Positions 14,729 to 23,780 of a stretch of DNA of 64,000 nucleotides are shown here, in pieces. The translations under genes and the position numbers were made by a program. The DNA is from Paenibacillus xylanilyticus (lineage in GTDB: Bacteria > Bacillota > Bacilli > Paenibacillales > Paenibacillaceae). The DNA lies in the NCBI RefSeq assembly GCF_009664365.1, contig NZ_CP044310.1, forward strand, positions 3,669,001 to 3,733,000. Reading direction: 5' to 3'. The first letter of the stretch is position 1, and each line of letters starts with the position of its first letter. Under the pieces are notes generated by a model that saw only the letters and a list, made by a program, of their open reading frames with translations, had not been told where the DNA came from and made no database searches.

Positions 14729-15619
14729 ATGCTGAGAAAATTAAAGCAGCAGAGTCCTTACCATTTAATGTTGATACCTAGCCTAATTTTGGTTTTCATC
14801 TTCAGTTACATCCCATTCTACGGACTCGTTATTGCCTTTCAGAAATACAATCCGGGGCTGGGGTTCAATTCTCCATGGGTAGGATGGGACAATTTCTCGC
14901 ACGTGTTTAATCAGCCCAATTTCGTTAGGACAATCTGGAACACGCTGTATATGTCTGTCTTCAAAATCATTGGCGGCATTATTGTGCCTGTTATCTTCGC
15001 CTTACTGCTCAACGAGGTCGTAAGAAGCGCAGTCAAACGCACGTTCCAAACCCTTGTTTATATCCCTAACTTCCTCTCCTGGGTTATCATGGCTGGCATT
15101 ATGCTGGATATTCTTAGCGCAGATGGCATCGTCAATTCATTTTTAGGGGTATTCGGGATAGAGAAAATCTCATTTCTAGGCACACCATCCATTTTTCCTT
15201 GGACCATGATTATAAGTGATATCTGGAAGGGCTTTGGCTTTGGTACCGTTGTTTATCTGGCAGCCCTAACCAGTATCGATCCCGGGCTATATGAAGCTGC
15301 TGTGATTGATGGAGCCAAACGGTGGAAGCAGACCATATATATTACTCTGCCGCTTCTTATGCCCACCATTGTGCTAATGACCGTGTTGTCCCTTGGAAAT
15401 GTACTTAATGCCGGCTTTGATCAAATTTATAACCTATACTCCCCTGTCGTCTATCAAACAGGCGATATTATCGATACCTATGTGTATCGTTTAGGGATTC
15501 AACAGGCGCAATATTCCATCGGTACCGCTGTCGGATTATTCAAATCCATCATTTCCACCATACTGATGGCCCTATCTTATTTCCTGGCGTATAGGGTAGC
15601 AGGCTATCGCATCTTCTAA
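14729..15619 (+). CDS. sugar ABC transporter permease (LplB type)
   Basis: A 296-residue inner-membrane permease with six hydrophobic segments. The EAA loop that contacts the ATPase is seen as YEAAVIDGAKRWKQTIYITLP (near residue 188-208, Glu-Ala-Ala then Gly). LplB signatures include YHLMLIPSLILVFIFSYIPFYG at the start and GNVLNAGFDQIYNLYSP. ACGGAGG lies before the ATG. It pairs with the next gene to form the membrane channel for the binding protein at 13031. Confidence 0.9.
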   Translation: MLRKLKQQSPYHLMLIPSLILVFIFSYIPFYGLVIAFQKYNPGLGFNSPWVGWDNFSHVFNQPNFVRTIWNTLYMSVFKIIGGIIVPVIFALLLNEVVRSAVKRTFQTLVYIPNFLSWVIMAGIMLDILSADGIVNSFLGVFGIEKISFLGTPSIFPWTMIISDIWKGFGFGTVVYLAALTSIDPGLYEAAVIDGAKRWKQTIYITLPLLMPTIVLMTVLSLGNVLNAGFDQIYNLYSPVVYQTGDIIDTYVYRLGIQQAQYSIGTAVGLFKSIISTILMALSYFLAYRVAGYRIF

Positions 15620-15633
15620 GGAGGGCTATCCCT

Positions 15634-16524
15634 ATGATCAACGATAAAAGTATAGGTAGACGTCTGTTTCATATCATAAACTACACCATATTGATGATCA
15701 TCTCTCTACTATGCATTCTGCCATTTATCAACCTGCTTGCCGTTTCATTTAGCAGCAGTGCGGCAGTGTCTGCAGGCAGTGTTACCTTCTGGCCCGTAGA
15801 ATTTACGACAAAAGCGTATGAATTTGCATTATCCGGCGGGGCATTCTATTCTTCCCTTTGGGTAGCCGTCAAACGTACCCTGCTAGGGACACTCGTTAAT
15901 CTTGTCCTGATTGTGCTTACGGCATATCCGCTCTCGAAAACAAAACAAAAACTAATGGGACGGAATGTATATATGGGATTTTTCATCGTGACCATGCTAT
16001 TTAACGGAGGATTAATCCCTACCTATCTCGTGGTAGTCAAAATGGGACTGATCGATTCGATCTGGTCACTGATATTACCTGGCGCTCTTCCTGTCTTCAG
16101 TATGGTCATTCTCATGAACTTCATCAGGGGATTGCCAGAAGAGATCGAAGAATCCGCAATTATCGATGGTGCGGGTCCTTTACAAGTCCTTGTCCGTATT
16201 TTACTCCCCCTTCTCAAACCTGCTCTCGCAACGGTTGGGTTGTTTAGTATCGTTGCCCATTGGAATTCCTGGTTCGACGGAATTATCTATATGAACAATC
16301 CGGACAATTATCCATTACAGAGCTATCTGCAGACGCTCCTGCAGAGCTTTGAACAAATCATGCTGAAATCAGGCTCCGATTACACTCAGCTGCTCTCCAT
16401 GATGAACGCCAGAACCGGGCGTGCCGCCCAGATGTTTTTGGGTGCCATTCCGATCTTGCTCGTCTATCCGTTTTTACAGAAGTATTTTACGAAGGGTTTG
16501 GTACTTGGTAGTGTCAAAGGTTAA
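15634..16524 (+). CDS. sugar ABC transporter permease (YtcP type)
   Basis: A 296-residue permease, partner of the LplB-type protein. It has six hydrophobic segments and the EAA loop EIEESAIIDGAGPLQVLVRIL (near residues 170-190), and ends with KGLVLGSVKG, the conserved tail of this family. The AAGGAGG site lies directly after the preceding stop codon with a 14-base gap, so the two permeases are made together. It ends the operon at a strong hairpin shared with the convergent kinase gene. Confidence 0.9.
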   Translation: MINDKSIGRRLFHIINYTILMIISLLCILPFINLLAVSFSSSAAVSAGSVTFWPVEFTTKAYEFALSGGAFYSSLWVAVKRTLLGTLVNLVLIVLTAYPLSKTKQKLMGRNVYMGFFIVTMLFNGGLIPTYLVVVKMGLIDSIWSLILPGALPVFSMVILMNFIRGLPEEIEESAIIDGAGPLQVLVRILLPLLKPALATVGLFSIVAHWNSWFDGIIYMNNPDNYPLQSYLQTLLQSFEQIMLKSGSDYTQLLSMMNARTGRAAQMFLGAIPILLVYPFLQKYFTKGLVLGSVKG

Positions 16525-16528
16525 CGCA

Positions 16529-16566
16529 AGAGGCCTGCAGGATCACCTGCAAGCCTCTATTTTTTT
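16529..16566 (+). terminator. terminator of the ABC operon
   Basis: AGAGGCCTGCAGG (16529-16541) pairs with CCTGCAAGCCTCT (16546-16558) around ATCA with one mismatch, followed by a T run that overlaps the end of the convergent histidine kinase gene. Confidence 0.85.
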
Positions 16567-18313
16567 ACTCAGGTACACTCGCAATAGCAGGCAGCAGGAT
16601 GGAGAAAATCGTACCTTCTCCCACCTTGCTCTCTACCCGTACTCCATAGGGTTTGCCAAAATGCAGTTGAATGCGCCGCTGCACATTATGAAGACCGATT
16701 CCATTAGAACCATTGCCCGGATCGACCCTTCCTTCCATAAAACTCCGAATGGCATGATGTTCCATACCGACACCATTATCACAGACTTCTATTGAAATAT
16801 TATCACCCTGCGGCTGAATCCGAATCGTAATAACACCGTCTTCTTCGATTTCGGCCAGACCGTGAAAGATGGCATTTTCAATAATGGGCTGTAGAATCAT
16901 CTTGGGCATAAGATAATCCAACAGATCATTTTCAATCTCATATCTCATCTGAATAGACCCATAATATCTGACGTTCTGTATGGTTGCGTAATTCATGATA
17001 TTATCCACTTCCTCGCGAATGGTTACCAGGGTTCCGTCCGACTTGGTCGCATAGCGAAGCATCGAAATAAGTGCATCTGTCATTTCCACGATTTTGTCAG
17101 CTTGCTGCATGGATGCAATCCATTTTACGGATCCAAGTGTATTGTACAGAAAGTGAGGGTTGATCTGGTCATGAAGTGCTCGCATCTCGGCGGCCGCTTT
17201 CTCTATTTCTTCTTTTTGCATTCGCTCAACCATACGTTTCAGTTCATACGACATCTTATTGAAGCGAACGGATAAATGTCCGATCTCGTCTCGAGATCGA
17301 ACCTCTTCCACCTGTTCAAACTGCCCTTTTTCAACCAGCGCGATATTACGTAAAAGTTTCTTGATGGGGCGTGTGATCACATGCGAGAGAAAAATCGAAA
17401 TAATGGCAGCAAACAGGGACATGACGATAGCCAGCATGATGAGATTACGACCCAGTATTTTGCCATCCGCAGTCAGCTCATCCAAAGGCATATATAAGTA
17501 AGTGGTCCACTTTTGCTGACTTAGCGGGCTGGTTACGACAATATTCAATGATTCTACTGGACGAACGTTATCACGGAACAAGGTCCCAATCAGCTGGTCA
17601 TTTACGTTGTATACAATTTTGTCATCCTCATCAACGATCATGAATCTGGAGCGAAGTCCTTCCTGCAAGTTGCGATTAACGATCTCTATAAATCTAATAT
17701 CGATGCTGACGACGATCACTCCGAGCAGTTTTCCATTGGTCACATCATGAATCTTACGTGCGTGTGATACGGCCAGGATTTTATTTTCCAATTGCTTGTC
17801 AATCCTGGTGGTCAACGTAATCGTTCGATCATCGGAATGCATAAACTTTTTAAACCATAATTCGTTCGCCATCTTAAAGTTGGGGTCTATGGGCTGGTGT
17901 GGACTAACGAACAGATCCTGTCCTCCGTTCAAGTTATAGAGGTAAATGGAAAATACGCGGTCCTTCATCATGATGTAATTCATTAGCAGATTATAGGCCG
18001 CAATCTCATTCTGCTCCTTACCATCCCGCAGGAAATCCTGGATCGGAAAGCTTCCATCATGTGTCGCAGACAAACTGTCGTTAAGACCATTACTGGCCAG
18101 CAGTGAGATTTTCTCGATTTCTTTGAGAAACTCGTCAATACGAATATTGGTCTGCTTGGCCAGATCGCTCAGCAGCTTGGTATAATTCTGTGCCAACAAG
18201 CGTTCAGAAGAGTAATATGAATTAATGGTCATTACGAATACCGGAAGGATAATCACTGTCATACAAATCACCAAAATTTTGTACTTGATACGGAAGAGTC
18301 CTGGACGCTTCAT
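16565..18313 (-). CDS. YesM-type sensor histidine kinase
   Basis: About 582 residues. A transmembrane helix near residues 13-33 and a second near 290-312 enclose an extracytoplasmic dCACHE-like sensor domain; a HAMP linker follows (ITRPIKKLLRNIALVEKGQF), then the His-kinase domain with the phospho-accepting His in LHDQINPHFLYNTL (about residue 387) and an ATPase domain with ENAIFHGL (N box) and DNGVGM. The start is the ATG at 18313, which has AGAGGTG six bases upstream; a GTG at 18322 is less likely. It follows the response regulator gene by 12 bases in one operon, convergent with the ABC operon, whose sugar or its binding protein it probably senses. Confidence 0.9.
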   Translation of the reverse strand: MKRPGLFRIKYKILVICMTVIILPVFVMTINSYYSSERLLAQNYTKLLSDLAKQTNIRIDEFLKEIEKISLLASNGLNDSLSATHDGSFPIQDFLRDGKEQNEIAAYNLLMNYIMMKDRVFSIYLYNLNGGQDLFVSPHQPIDPNFKMANELWFKKFMHSDDRTITLTTRIDKQLENKILAVSHARKIHDVTNGKLLGVIVVSIDIRFIEIVNRNLQEGLRSRFMIVDEDDKIVYNVNDQLIGTLFRDNVRPVESLNIVVTSPLSQQKWTTYLYMPLDELTADGKILGRNLIMLAIVMSLFAAIISIFLSHVITRPIKKLLRNIALVEKGQFEQVEEVRSRDEIGHLSVRFNKMSYELKRMVERMQKEEIEKAAAEMRALHDQINPHFLYNTLGSVKWIASMQQADKIVEMTDALISMLRYATKSDGTLVTIREEVDNIMNYATIQNVRYYGSIQMRYEIENDLLDYLMPKMILQPIIENAIFHGLAEIEEDGVITIRIQPQGDNISIEVCDNGVGMEHHAIRSFMEGRVDPGNGSNGIGLHNVQRRIQLHFGKPYGVRVESKVGEGTIFSILLPAIASVPE

Positions 18314-18324
18314 ATGCTGCACCT

Positions 18325-19959
18325 CTATTCACGGGATAACCTGGACTCCAGCTCTAGCTCACGGTATTCCTCTGGAGTTACACCTACTGACTTTTTAAAA
18401 ATCTTACTGAAATACGTGTAATTGTGGTACCCCACCGCATCTGCGATCTCATATACTTTTAATTCGCGGCTTAATAGATAAGTCTTGGCATGTTCGATTC
18501 GAACCCGTGTCAAGTAGGAGATAAAGTTCTCTCCTTTTTCCTGCTTAAACATTCTGCTAAGATACGACGGATTCACATTAATCTGACCAGCGACGCTTTG
18601 CAAAGAAATGTCCTCGGCATAATACTTGTCAATGATTTGAATGGCCAGATCTGCATACGTAAGCTCCTGCATGATTTGGGAATCGGCTTGAAAGCAATAT
18701 GCGATATGCGTCAGCATTTCCTGATGAATGTCCTCCCAATATTCTCCTCTTAGAACCCTTTCATAGGGCGACTCTTCCTTTAAGTAAGGCTTGCTGCCTC
18801 GTGTATCGCGTGTCATATGAGAGTGGAGCATTTCCATTATCGTGATATATTGCTTACGAATACTGTTCTCATCCCCCCGCTTTGCTTCCAGATCCGATCG
18901 CACCATTTCAAGAAACTTCTCCGCCTCTTTGACGTCTTTGCTTACCCACAACTTATGAATGTCTTTTTGTTGCTGCGGACTCAGCATCCCATTTATTTCG
19001 TATCGTGCCGGTGCTTGAGCCAGACTCTCGTAAAACAATACTCTGTTGCTACCTGTAAAGAAACTCTCCCTTAGCGCGGACTCTGCCTCTTGACATGCCT
19101 TCCTAAGAAAGCGAAATCCGGAAACCGTTGTACTTACACCAGCCGTTAGTGATAGATTCATGAAATCCTTGATCGAGGATAGAAGCTTGCTGCACAGTTT
19201 ATTAATATCGACCTGGCTGGACCCACTGCCAGAAGGGAGATTGACGATAACCCAATATTCGGATGAACTTTCAACTAAGATCTCTTTGTTCCACTTGGAT
19301 GGAATGATCTCCTCCATAATATTCACGATCGAAAAGCGGAGCAGCTTCTCTCCTTTCTCAATATATTTCCTCTTCACTTGCTCGTAATAGTTCACGACAA
19401 ACTTGATCACCACAAGCCTGTCAGACCGTATGCGAAAATGCAGTTCTTCGGCTTTGGTAATCATATCTTTTTCACTTATGAATCCGCTTACAATATCCTG
19501 GAAGAAACTATCCTTGAGATGTCTTAAACTCTTCGAATAATCATGCTGCACCAATGGTACATTGGTCAGACTGTTCTGTTCGCTTTGCAGTTTCTGCCTG
19601 ATCTTCGTAAGCAGTTCGATCAGGGATGTTTCTGTAATTTCACTTTTGATCAAGTAGTCTACCGCACCCAGCTTTAATGCTTCCTTCACATAATGGAGTT
19701 CATCAAAATTACTCAGAATGACATACTTGCAATTTTTCAGTACTACAGATGCTTCTTTTATTAGCTTAAGACCATCCATAATCGGCATTTTGATATCCGT
19801 AATGATCAGATCGGGAGAAGCTTCGAGTGCAAGCTCCAATCCTTCCTTACCATTTCCTGCTTCACCGACAACACAAAAGTCAAATTCCTCCCAGTTCAGC
19901 ATGGAACGAATTCCAACGCGCATCAACAATTCGTCGTCCACAATCATCAGTTTATACAT
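18325..19959 (-). CDS. YesN-type response regulator with AraC DNA-binding domain
   Basis: A 544-residue regulator: receiver domain at residues 1-120 (acidic VDDE at 7-10, phospho-acceptor Asp 55 in IITDIKMPIMDG, Lys in YLIKSEI), a long middle region with the helical dimer part, and a C-terminal AraC/XylS double helix-turn-helix (residues about 440-540: INVNPSYLSRMFKQEKGENF and YHNYTYFSKIFKKSVGVTPEEY). It is transcribed before its cognate kinase. By analogy with YesN-type systems it should activate the neighbouring ABC operon at 13031; I did not identify its binding site. Confidence 0.9.
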   Translation of the reverse strand: MYKLMIVDDELLMRVGIRSMLNWEEFDFCVVGEAGNGKEGLELALEASPDLIITDIKMPIMDGLKLIKEASVVLKNCKYVILSNFDELHYVKEALKLGAVDYLIKSEITETSLIELLTKIRQKLQSEQNSLTNVPLVQHDYSKSLRHLKDSFFQDIVSGFISEKDMITKAEELHFRIRSDRLVVIKFVVNYYEQVKRKYIEKGEKLLRFSIVNIMEEIIPSKWNKEILVESSSEYWVIVNLPSGSGSSQVDINKLCSKLLSSIKDFMNLSLTAGVSTTVSGFRFLRKACQEAESALRESFFTGSNRVLFYESLAQAPARYEINGMLSPQQQKDIHKLWVSKDVKEAEKFLEMVRSDLEAKRGDENSIRKQYITIMEMLHSHMTRDTRGSKPYLKEESPYERVLRGEYWEDIHQEMLTHIAYCFQADSQIMQELTYADLAIQIIDKYYAEDISLQSVAGQINVNPSYLSRMFKQEKGENFISYLTRVRIEHAKTYLLSRELKVYEIADAVGYHNYTYFSKIFKKSVGVTPEEYRELELESRLSRE

Positions 19960-20043
19960 GAGAACCCCCAGTTTACGTTATTTCGTGATGAACCCTATTC
20001 TATTGATTTTGCTGAAAAATGTGAAAGCACTGGAGCTTTTTAG

Positions 20044-20280
20044 CTATTTTACCATTGCAAAGAGAACGAGCCTATCTCCTTCAGAACTAAAATTCTGGTC
20101 CATATGTAAAGCCCGGAGCTTGTCTACTTCTCTTACAGCCACATCACCCAACAGCAAGAGATCTGTTGAAACCTGTATTTGCGGAGATTGAATCCTTGGA
20201 AAAGGTTCCCCGGTAAACAAAACAATGGAGCACCTACGACTGACAAGCTGCTCCATTACGGCTCTCTCTATTCTTATCAA
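20044..20280 (-). CDS. possible small hypothetical protein
   Basis: An open frame of up to 78 residues (TTG at 20280, or ATG at 20256) fills most of the 400-base gap between the response regulator and the collagen-like gene. The C-terminal half (SPQIQVSTDLLLLGDVAVREVDKL) has a plausible beta-strand pattern, but no good ribosome binding site precedes either start and I know no family. It may be a remnant or not a gene. Confidence 0.25.
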   Translation of the reverse strand: MIRIERAVMEQLVSRRCSIVLFTGEPFPRIQSPQIQVSTDLLLLGDVAVREVDKLRALHMDQNFSSEGDRLVLFAMVK

Positions 20281-20333
20281 AATGAACTGGTATTCAATAC
20301 GCTTGAAACAAGCTATTCCTCGATTCTTCTACA

Positions 20334-20363
20334 AAGCAATAAAGCCGATGGTTGGATATCGGC
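20334..20363 (-). terminator. terminator of the collagen-like gene
   Basis: Minus strand AGCCGAT (20363-20357) pairs with ATCGGCT (20348-20342), followed by TTATTG. The stem begins at the gene's TAG stop codon. Confidence 0.65.
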
Positions 20364-21967
20364 TATACTAATCCAGCGACCCATGGGGATAACAGCAAAC
20401 TGACATCACTGGTATTAATAAGATCACCAACCGCTAAACCTGTAAGATTTTGAACTCTGAAATTGATTGGAATAGCGTCATCTACAGTCCCTGTTCCTGT
20501 AGTACGGCCACCTATGGATGAACCGTTAATTTGGTTATAAACAGCTAAGTAATAGACTATATTACCTGAAAGGGTCACTGGTGCAGTTAATGGCAATATG
20601 AACAGGCCTGGTGTTATGGTTGTTGCTACCGTAGTGACACCAATGACGCTTGCTGTGGTGCCAGTGATTGGCTCCAGCACGGCCATCTGAAAGGTACCTG
20701 TATTTGTACCCATTTGTGTAACAAACGCTGCAAGTCTGCTGATCGTAGAGTCTTGACCATCAAAAGCCAGTGCCCCAATGGCCTGATTATTTCCGCTCCC
20801 AGCATTAAATGGGATTAACGTATCGATGTCTCCTATTTTGAGAGTTTCAATAAACGGTGAATCGATGCCAGCAATTCCAGTCGCCCCAGTCACACCGGTT
20901 ACTCCCGTTGAACCTGTAACGCCCGTTGCACCCGTTAAACCTGTGGCACCGGTTGGGCCAGTAGCTCCTGTAGCGCCTGTTGCTCCAGTGACTCCCTGCG
21001 CACCCGCTGCACCTACGCCTCCGGTGGCTCCAGTTGGACCTGTGGCTCCGGTTGCTCCGGTGACTCCCTGCGCACCCGCTGTACCCACGCCTCCAGTTGC
21101 TCCAGTCGGACCTGTTGGACCTGTTGCTCCAGTTGCTCCCTGCGCACCCGCTGCACCTGCGCCTCCGGTGGCTCCTGTCGCTCCTGTAGCGCCTGTTGCT
21201 CCAGTGACTCCCTGCGCACCGGCTGCACCTACGCCTCCGGTGGCTCCAGTTGGACCTGTGGCTCCGGTTGCTCCAGTGGCTCCCTGCGCACCCGCTGCAC
21301 CTGCGCCTCCGCTTACTCCGGTTGGACCTGTAGCACCTGTTGCTCCAGTGGCTCCCTGCGCACCGGCTGCACCTGCGCCTCCACTTGCTCCGGTTGGACC
21401 TGTGGCTCCGGTTGCTCCGGTGACTCCCTGAACACCCGCTGCACCTACGCCTCCGCTTACTCCGGTTAGACCTGTTGCTCCGGTGACTCCGGTAACGCCT
21501 GTCGCTTCTGCTGCACCCACGCCTCCGGTGGCTCCCGTTGGACCTGTGTTGCCTGTTGCACCGGTAACTCCTTGCGCACCCGCTGCACCCACGCCTCCAG
21601 TTGCTCCCGTAATTCCTGTAGCGCCCATTGTTCCGGTGACTCCCTGCGCACCCGCTGGACCAACACTCCCGGCTGCGCCTCTATCTCCTTTTACACCTCT
21701 ATATCCTCGTGGTCCTCTCCAACCTGTACATCCTCTTTTACACTTTCTGCTCTTCTTTTTCTTATTATATTTCTTAGCATTGGCATCTCTACTACAGTAT
21801 GGTTTATGATCTTTTGGAGACTCATGATTTGGAATCTGGCTATAACAAGGTTTTGTCTTCTTCAGTTTCTTCTTCGTCGAAGAGCGATGGCTGGCCTTTT
21901 TCGGGTGCTTACGCAAAGCGTTTTCTTTTATGCGAGTAATCTGATTCAGCTCCAATGAAAAGGTCAA
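20363..21967 (-). CDS. collagen-like (Gly-X-Thr) protein, probably spore surface
   Basis: A 534-residue protein in three parts. Residues 1-78 are strongly basic with several Cys. Residues 79-369 are an almost unbroken Gly-X-Y collagen region, mostly GAT, GVT, GPT and GAQ triplets, including nine 24-residue repeats. Residues 370-534 form a Thr/Val/Gly-rich globular C-terminal domain that probably trimerises, like the BclA head, though the sequence is not clearly BclA. Gly-X-Thr collagens decorate the exosporium hair nap of Bacillus and Paenibacillus spores. The start is a TTG eight bases after AAGGAGGTG. One repeat has Glu instead of Gly (EAT near residue 154), a break in the helix. A sporulation-type -10 (CATATCTTA) lies upstream. 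Confidence 0.85.
   Translation of the reverse strand: MTFSLELNQITRIKENALRKHPKKASHRSSTKKKLKKTKPCYSQIPNHESPKDHKPYCSRDANAKKYNKKKKSRKCKRGCTGWRGPRGYRGVKGDRGAAGSVGPAGAQGVTGTMGATGITGATGGVGAAGAQGVTGATGNTGPTGATGGVGAAEATGVTGVTGATGLTGVSGGVGAAGVQGVTGATGATGPTGASGGAGAAGAQGATGATGATGPTGVSGGAGAAGAQGATGATGATGPTGATGGVGAAGAQGVTGATGATGATGATGGAGAAGAQGATGATGPTGPTGATGGVGTAGAQGVTGATGATGPTGATGGVGAAGAQGVTGATGATGATGPTGATGLTGATGVTGSTGVTGVTGATGIAGIDSPFIETLKIGDIDTLIPFNAGSGNNQAIGALAFDGQDSTISRLAAFVTQMGTNTGTFQMAVLEPITGTTASVIGVTTVATTITPGLFILPLTAPVTLSGNIVYYLAVYNQINGSSIGGRTTGTGTVDDAIPINFRVQNLTGLAVGDLINTSDVSLLLSPWVAGLV
20951..21598 (-). repeat. nine tandem 72-bp repeats in the collagen-like gene
   Basis: Each unit encodes eight Gly-X-Y triplets, typically [24 protein letters not shown]. 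Units differ mainly at triplets 1, 4, 7 and 8 (V/A, V/A, P/A, T/S), and unit two has an EAT interruption. High identity at DNA level makes the array prone to length change. Confidence 0.85.
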
Positions 21968-21989
21968 CTATTACACACCTCCTTATGCC

Positions 21990-21998
21990 TAAGATATG
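21990..21998 (-). promoter_or_regulatory. sigma-E/K-like -10 element of the collagen-like gene
   Basis: Minus strand CATATCTTA matches the CATANNNTA -10 of sporulation sigma factors E and K and lies just upstream of the ribosome binding site. No convincing -35 is visible, so this is a candidate. The rest of 21999-22307 shows no gene. Confidence 0.4.
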
Positions 21999-22307
21999 CG
22001 ATGGTTGAAAACTGGGACTAGGTAAAGTCACCAATATATATAGCCTATCGTCATAAAGGCAAATGCTCCTAGTAACCAAATCCCATACGTAGGTCAAGCC
22101 AAATATGCAAAAACCTGAAATGCAATACTATGTATAACTGGGCTCTACCCGTAAGTCTAGACTCCATGAATTTCACTAGAGTTAGCTCCCTTCTCGCTTT
22201 CGACCAAACGGTTATTTTGTTAGTCTACGAATACCTTGATATATTTATATGAAGAGCTATTAGTCAGATATATAAAAATTGGAGTTCAAGTTTGTGAGGT
22301 GAAGCAC

Positions 22308-22682
22308 GTGTATACCATAAGTGAAATGCAATCTATATTGAATATCAATGCTTCGACTCTCAGATATTACGAAAAAGAGGGGATTCTCCCCGAAATTGAA
22401 CGTAATGATGGCGGAAGACGGGTTTACAGGGAAGAACATGTACTGCTGATGAAATTTCTCCTCTGCTTAAAAGAAACGGGAATGAGCATTGAAGACCTGA
22501 AAGCCTATATGAACTTAGGCTATCAGGTGGAGACTATGCTTGAAGACCGAAGAGATATTTTAATCCAACACAAAAAAAGCGTGGAAGAGCAGATCTCCCA
22601 AATCCAATCCAATCTGGAACGCATCAATCAAAAAATTGGATTCTATGATGATTTGATTTCGAAGAAGAACCTTCCCGAGTAG
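22308..22682 (+). CDS. MerR-family regulator, AdhR/NmlR-like
   Basis: A 124-residue regulator: N-terminal MerR winged helix (YTISEMQSILNINASTLRYYEKEGI), then a second wing with RRVYREEH and a C-terminal dimerisation coiled coil (residues 80-118). The single Cys in FLLCLKETGMSIEDLK (about residue 52) matches the conserved electrophile-sensing Cys of Bacillus AdhR. I start at the GTG at 22308 because GAGGTG lies six bases upstream; the longer in-frame ATG at 22236 lacks a site. Immediately downstream stands a promoter with CTTAAAG-N4-CTTTAAG in a 19-base spacer, the operator form known for AdhR, so it should activate the next gene. Confidence 0.85.
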   Translation: MYTISEMQSILNINASTLRYYEKEGILPEIERNDGGRRVYREEHVLLMKFLLCLKETGMSIEDLKAYMNLGYQVETMLEDRRDILIQHKKSVEEQISQIQSNLERINQKIGFYDDLISKKNLPE

Positions 22683-22687
22683 GATGC

Positions 22688-22718
22688 TTGACTTAAAGTT
22701 AACTTTAAGATGTATGTT
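22688..22718 (+). promoter_or_regulatory. AdhR-type promoter of the SDR gene
   Basis: TTGACT (22688-22693), 19-base spacer, TATGTT (22713-22718). The spacer carries the perfect 18-bp palindrome CTTAAAGTTAACTTTAAG (22692-22709). Predicted start near 22725, so the gene's start is the ATG at 22749. Confidence 0.85.
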
Positions 22719-22748
22719 ATGTACACATCACGAAAAGGAGAATTACAC

Positions 22749-23717
22749 ATGCACTCAAACAAAACTTATCGTCGTACTCCTCAGGAGCCCATTACATCAG
22801 GTTACGGGAAACATTCCACAGCAAAAGAAACGCTCCAAGAAATCAATTTAAGCGATAAAATTTGTATTGTAACTGGTGGATACTCTGGCATTGGACTGGA
22901 GACCACACGTGCTTTGGCAGAAGCCGGTGCTACAGTCATTGTGCCTGCACGAACCATAGAGAAGGCTCGTACGGCTCTAGCCGATATCCCTCATGTTGAG
23001 ATAGAAGAGCTTGATCTCATGGACCCTGCTTCCATTGATGCCTTCGCCAAGCGTTTCCTGGATTCGCAACGCCAACTTGATATTCTTATTAACAATGCTG
23101 GTATAATGGTTCCTCCTCTGACCCGGGATTTCCGTGGGTATGAATCCCAATTTGCTACCAATCATCTGGGACATTTCCAGCTCACTGCACGTTTGTGGCC
23201 TGCCCTTAAACAAGCTGGAAGCGCTAGAGTGGTATCGGTCTCCTCATCAGGCATTGTGTTTGGCGGAGTAAACTTTGAAGACCCGAATTTCGAACAAGAG
23301 CAATATGAGAAATGGAGAGCTTACGGACAGTCCAAATCTGCAAACTCCCTTTTTGCCGTTTCATTAGATGAATTCGGCTATGATTATGGCATTCGGGCAT
23401 TCGCTGTCCATCCTGGTGCAATCTATACCGATTTGTCCCGCTTTCTGTCGGAGGAAGAATTGAATAGTCTGGACTTTGGCATGGATCTCAAGACAGAAGA
23501 GCAAGGAGCAGCAACGAGTGTATGGTGTGCCACAAGTCCGACGCTGGAAGGTCAAGGCGGTGTTTACTGTTTAGATGTGAACATTGCCAGAGCTGTACCT
23601 ACGGTGCAGGATATGCCAGGTGTACTGCCTTGGGCCATTGACTCTGACTCAGCACAACGGTTGTGGGAGCTTAGCGAGAAATTAACTGGTGTGAAGTTTG
23701 ATTTGGGACAGGTGTAA
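22749..23717 (+). CDS. short-chain dehydrogenase/reductase (retinol-dehydrogenase-like)
   Basis: A 322-residue SDR. The cofactor motif is TGGYSGIGLETTRALAEAG (TGxxxGIG near residues 43-50), then NNAGIM, the catalytic Ser in VSVSSSGIV and the missing-Tyr-spaced active site YGQSKSAN (Tyr-x-x-x-Lys). Longer than a minimal SDR, with an N-terminal extension of about 35 residues, as in the plant-protochlorophyllide/retinol-type group. AAAGGAG precedes the ATG. It lies directly behind the AdhR-like promoter and probably reduces a reactive aldehyde or ketone (inference). A strong terminator follows. Confidence 0.88.
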   Translation: MHSNKTYRRTPQEPITSGYGKHSTAKETLQEINLSDKICIVTGGYSGIGLETTRALAEAGATVIVPARTIEKARTALADIPHVEIEELDLMDPASIDAFAKRFLDSQRQLDILINNAGIMVPPLTRDFRGYESQFATNHLGHFQLTARLWPALKQAGSARVVSVSSSGIVFGGVNFEDPNFEQEQYEKWRAYGQSKSANSLFAVSLDEFGYDYGIRAFAVHPGAIYTDLSRFLSEEELNSLDFGMDLKTEEQGAATSVWCATSPTLEGQGGVYCLDVNIARAVPTVQDMPGVLPWAIDSDSAQRLWELSEKLTGVKFDLGQV

Positions 23718-23724
23718 ACAACAA

Positions 23725-23765
23725 GAAGCGAGCCGTGCATTGATTGCACAAGCTCGCTTCTTTTT
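23725..23765. terminator. bidirectional terminator after the SDR gene
   Basis: GAAGCGAGC (23725-23733) pairs with GCTCGCTTC (23752-23760), with an inner TGCA/TGCA stem and T runs on both sides; it also serves the convergent hydrolase gene. Confidence 0.85.
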
Positions 23766-23780
23766 ATCCTATGACTACTT

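Noticed and set aside
20826..21431. Long Pro/Val/Ala-rich open frame on the plus strand across the collagen repeats
   Set aside because: It is the complement of the Gly-X-Thr repeat array and lacks a ribosome binding site; the minus-strand frame has one and a globular end domain.
20951..21598. 72-bp tandem repeats considered as a CRISPR-like array
   Set aside because: There are no unique spacers; the repeats are in frame and encode collagen triplets.
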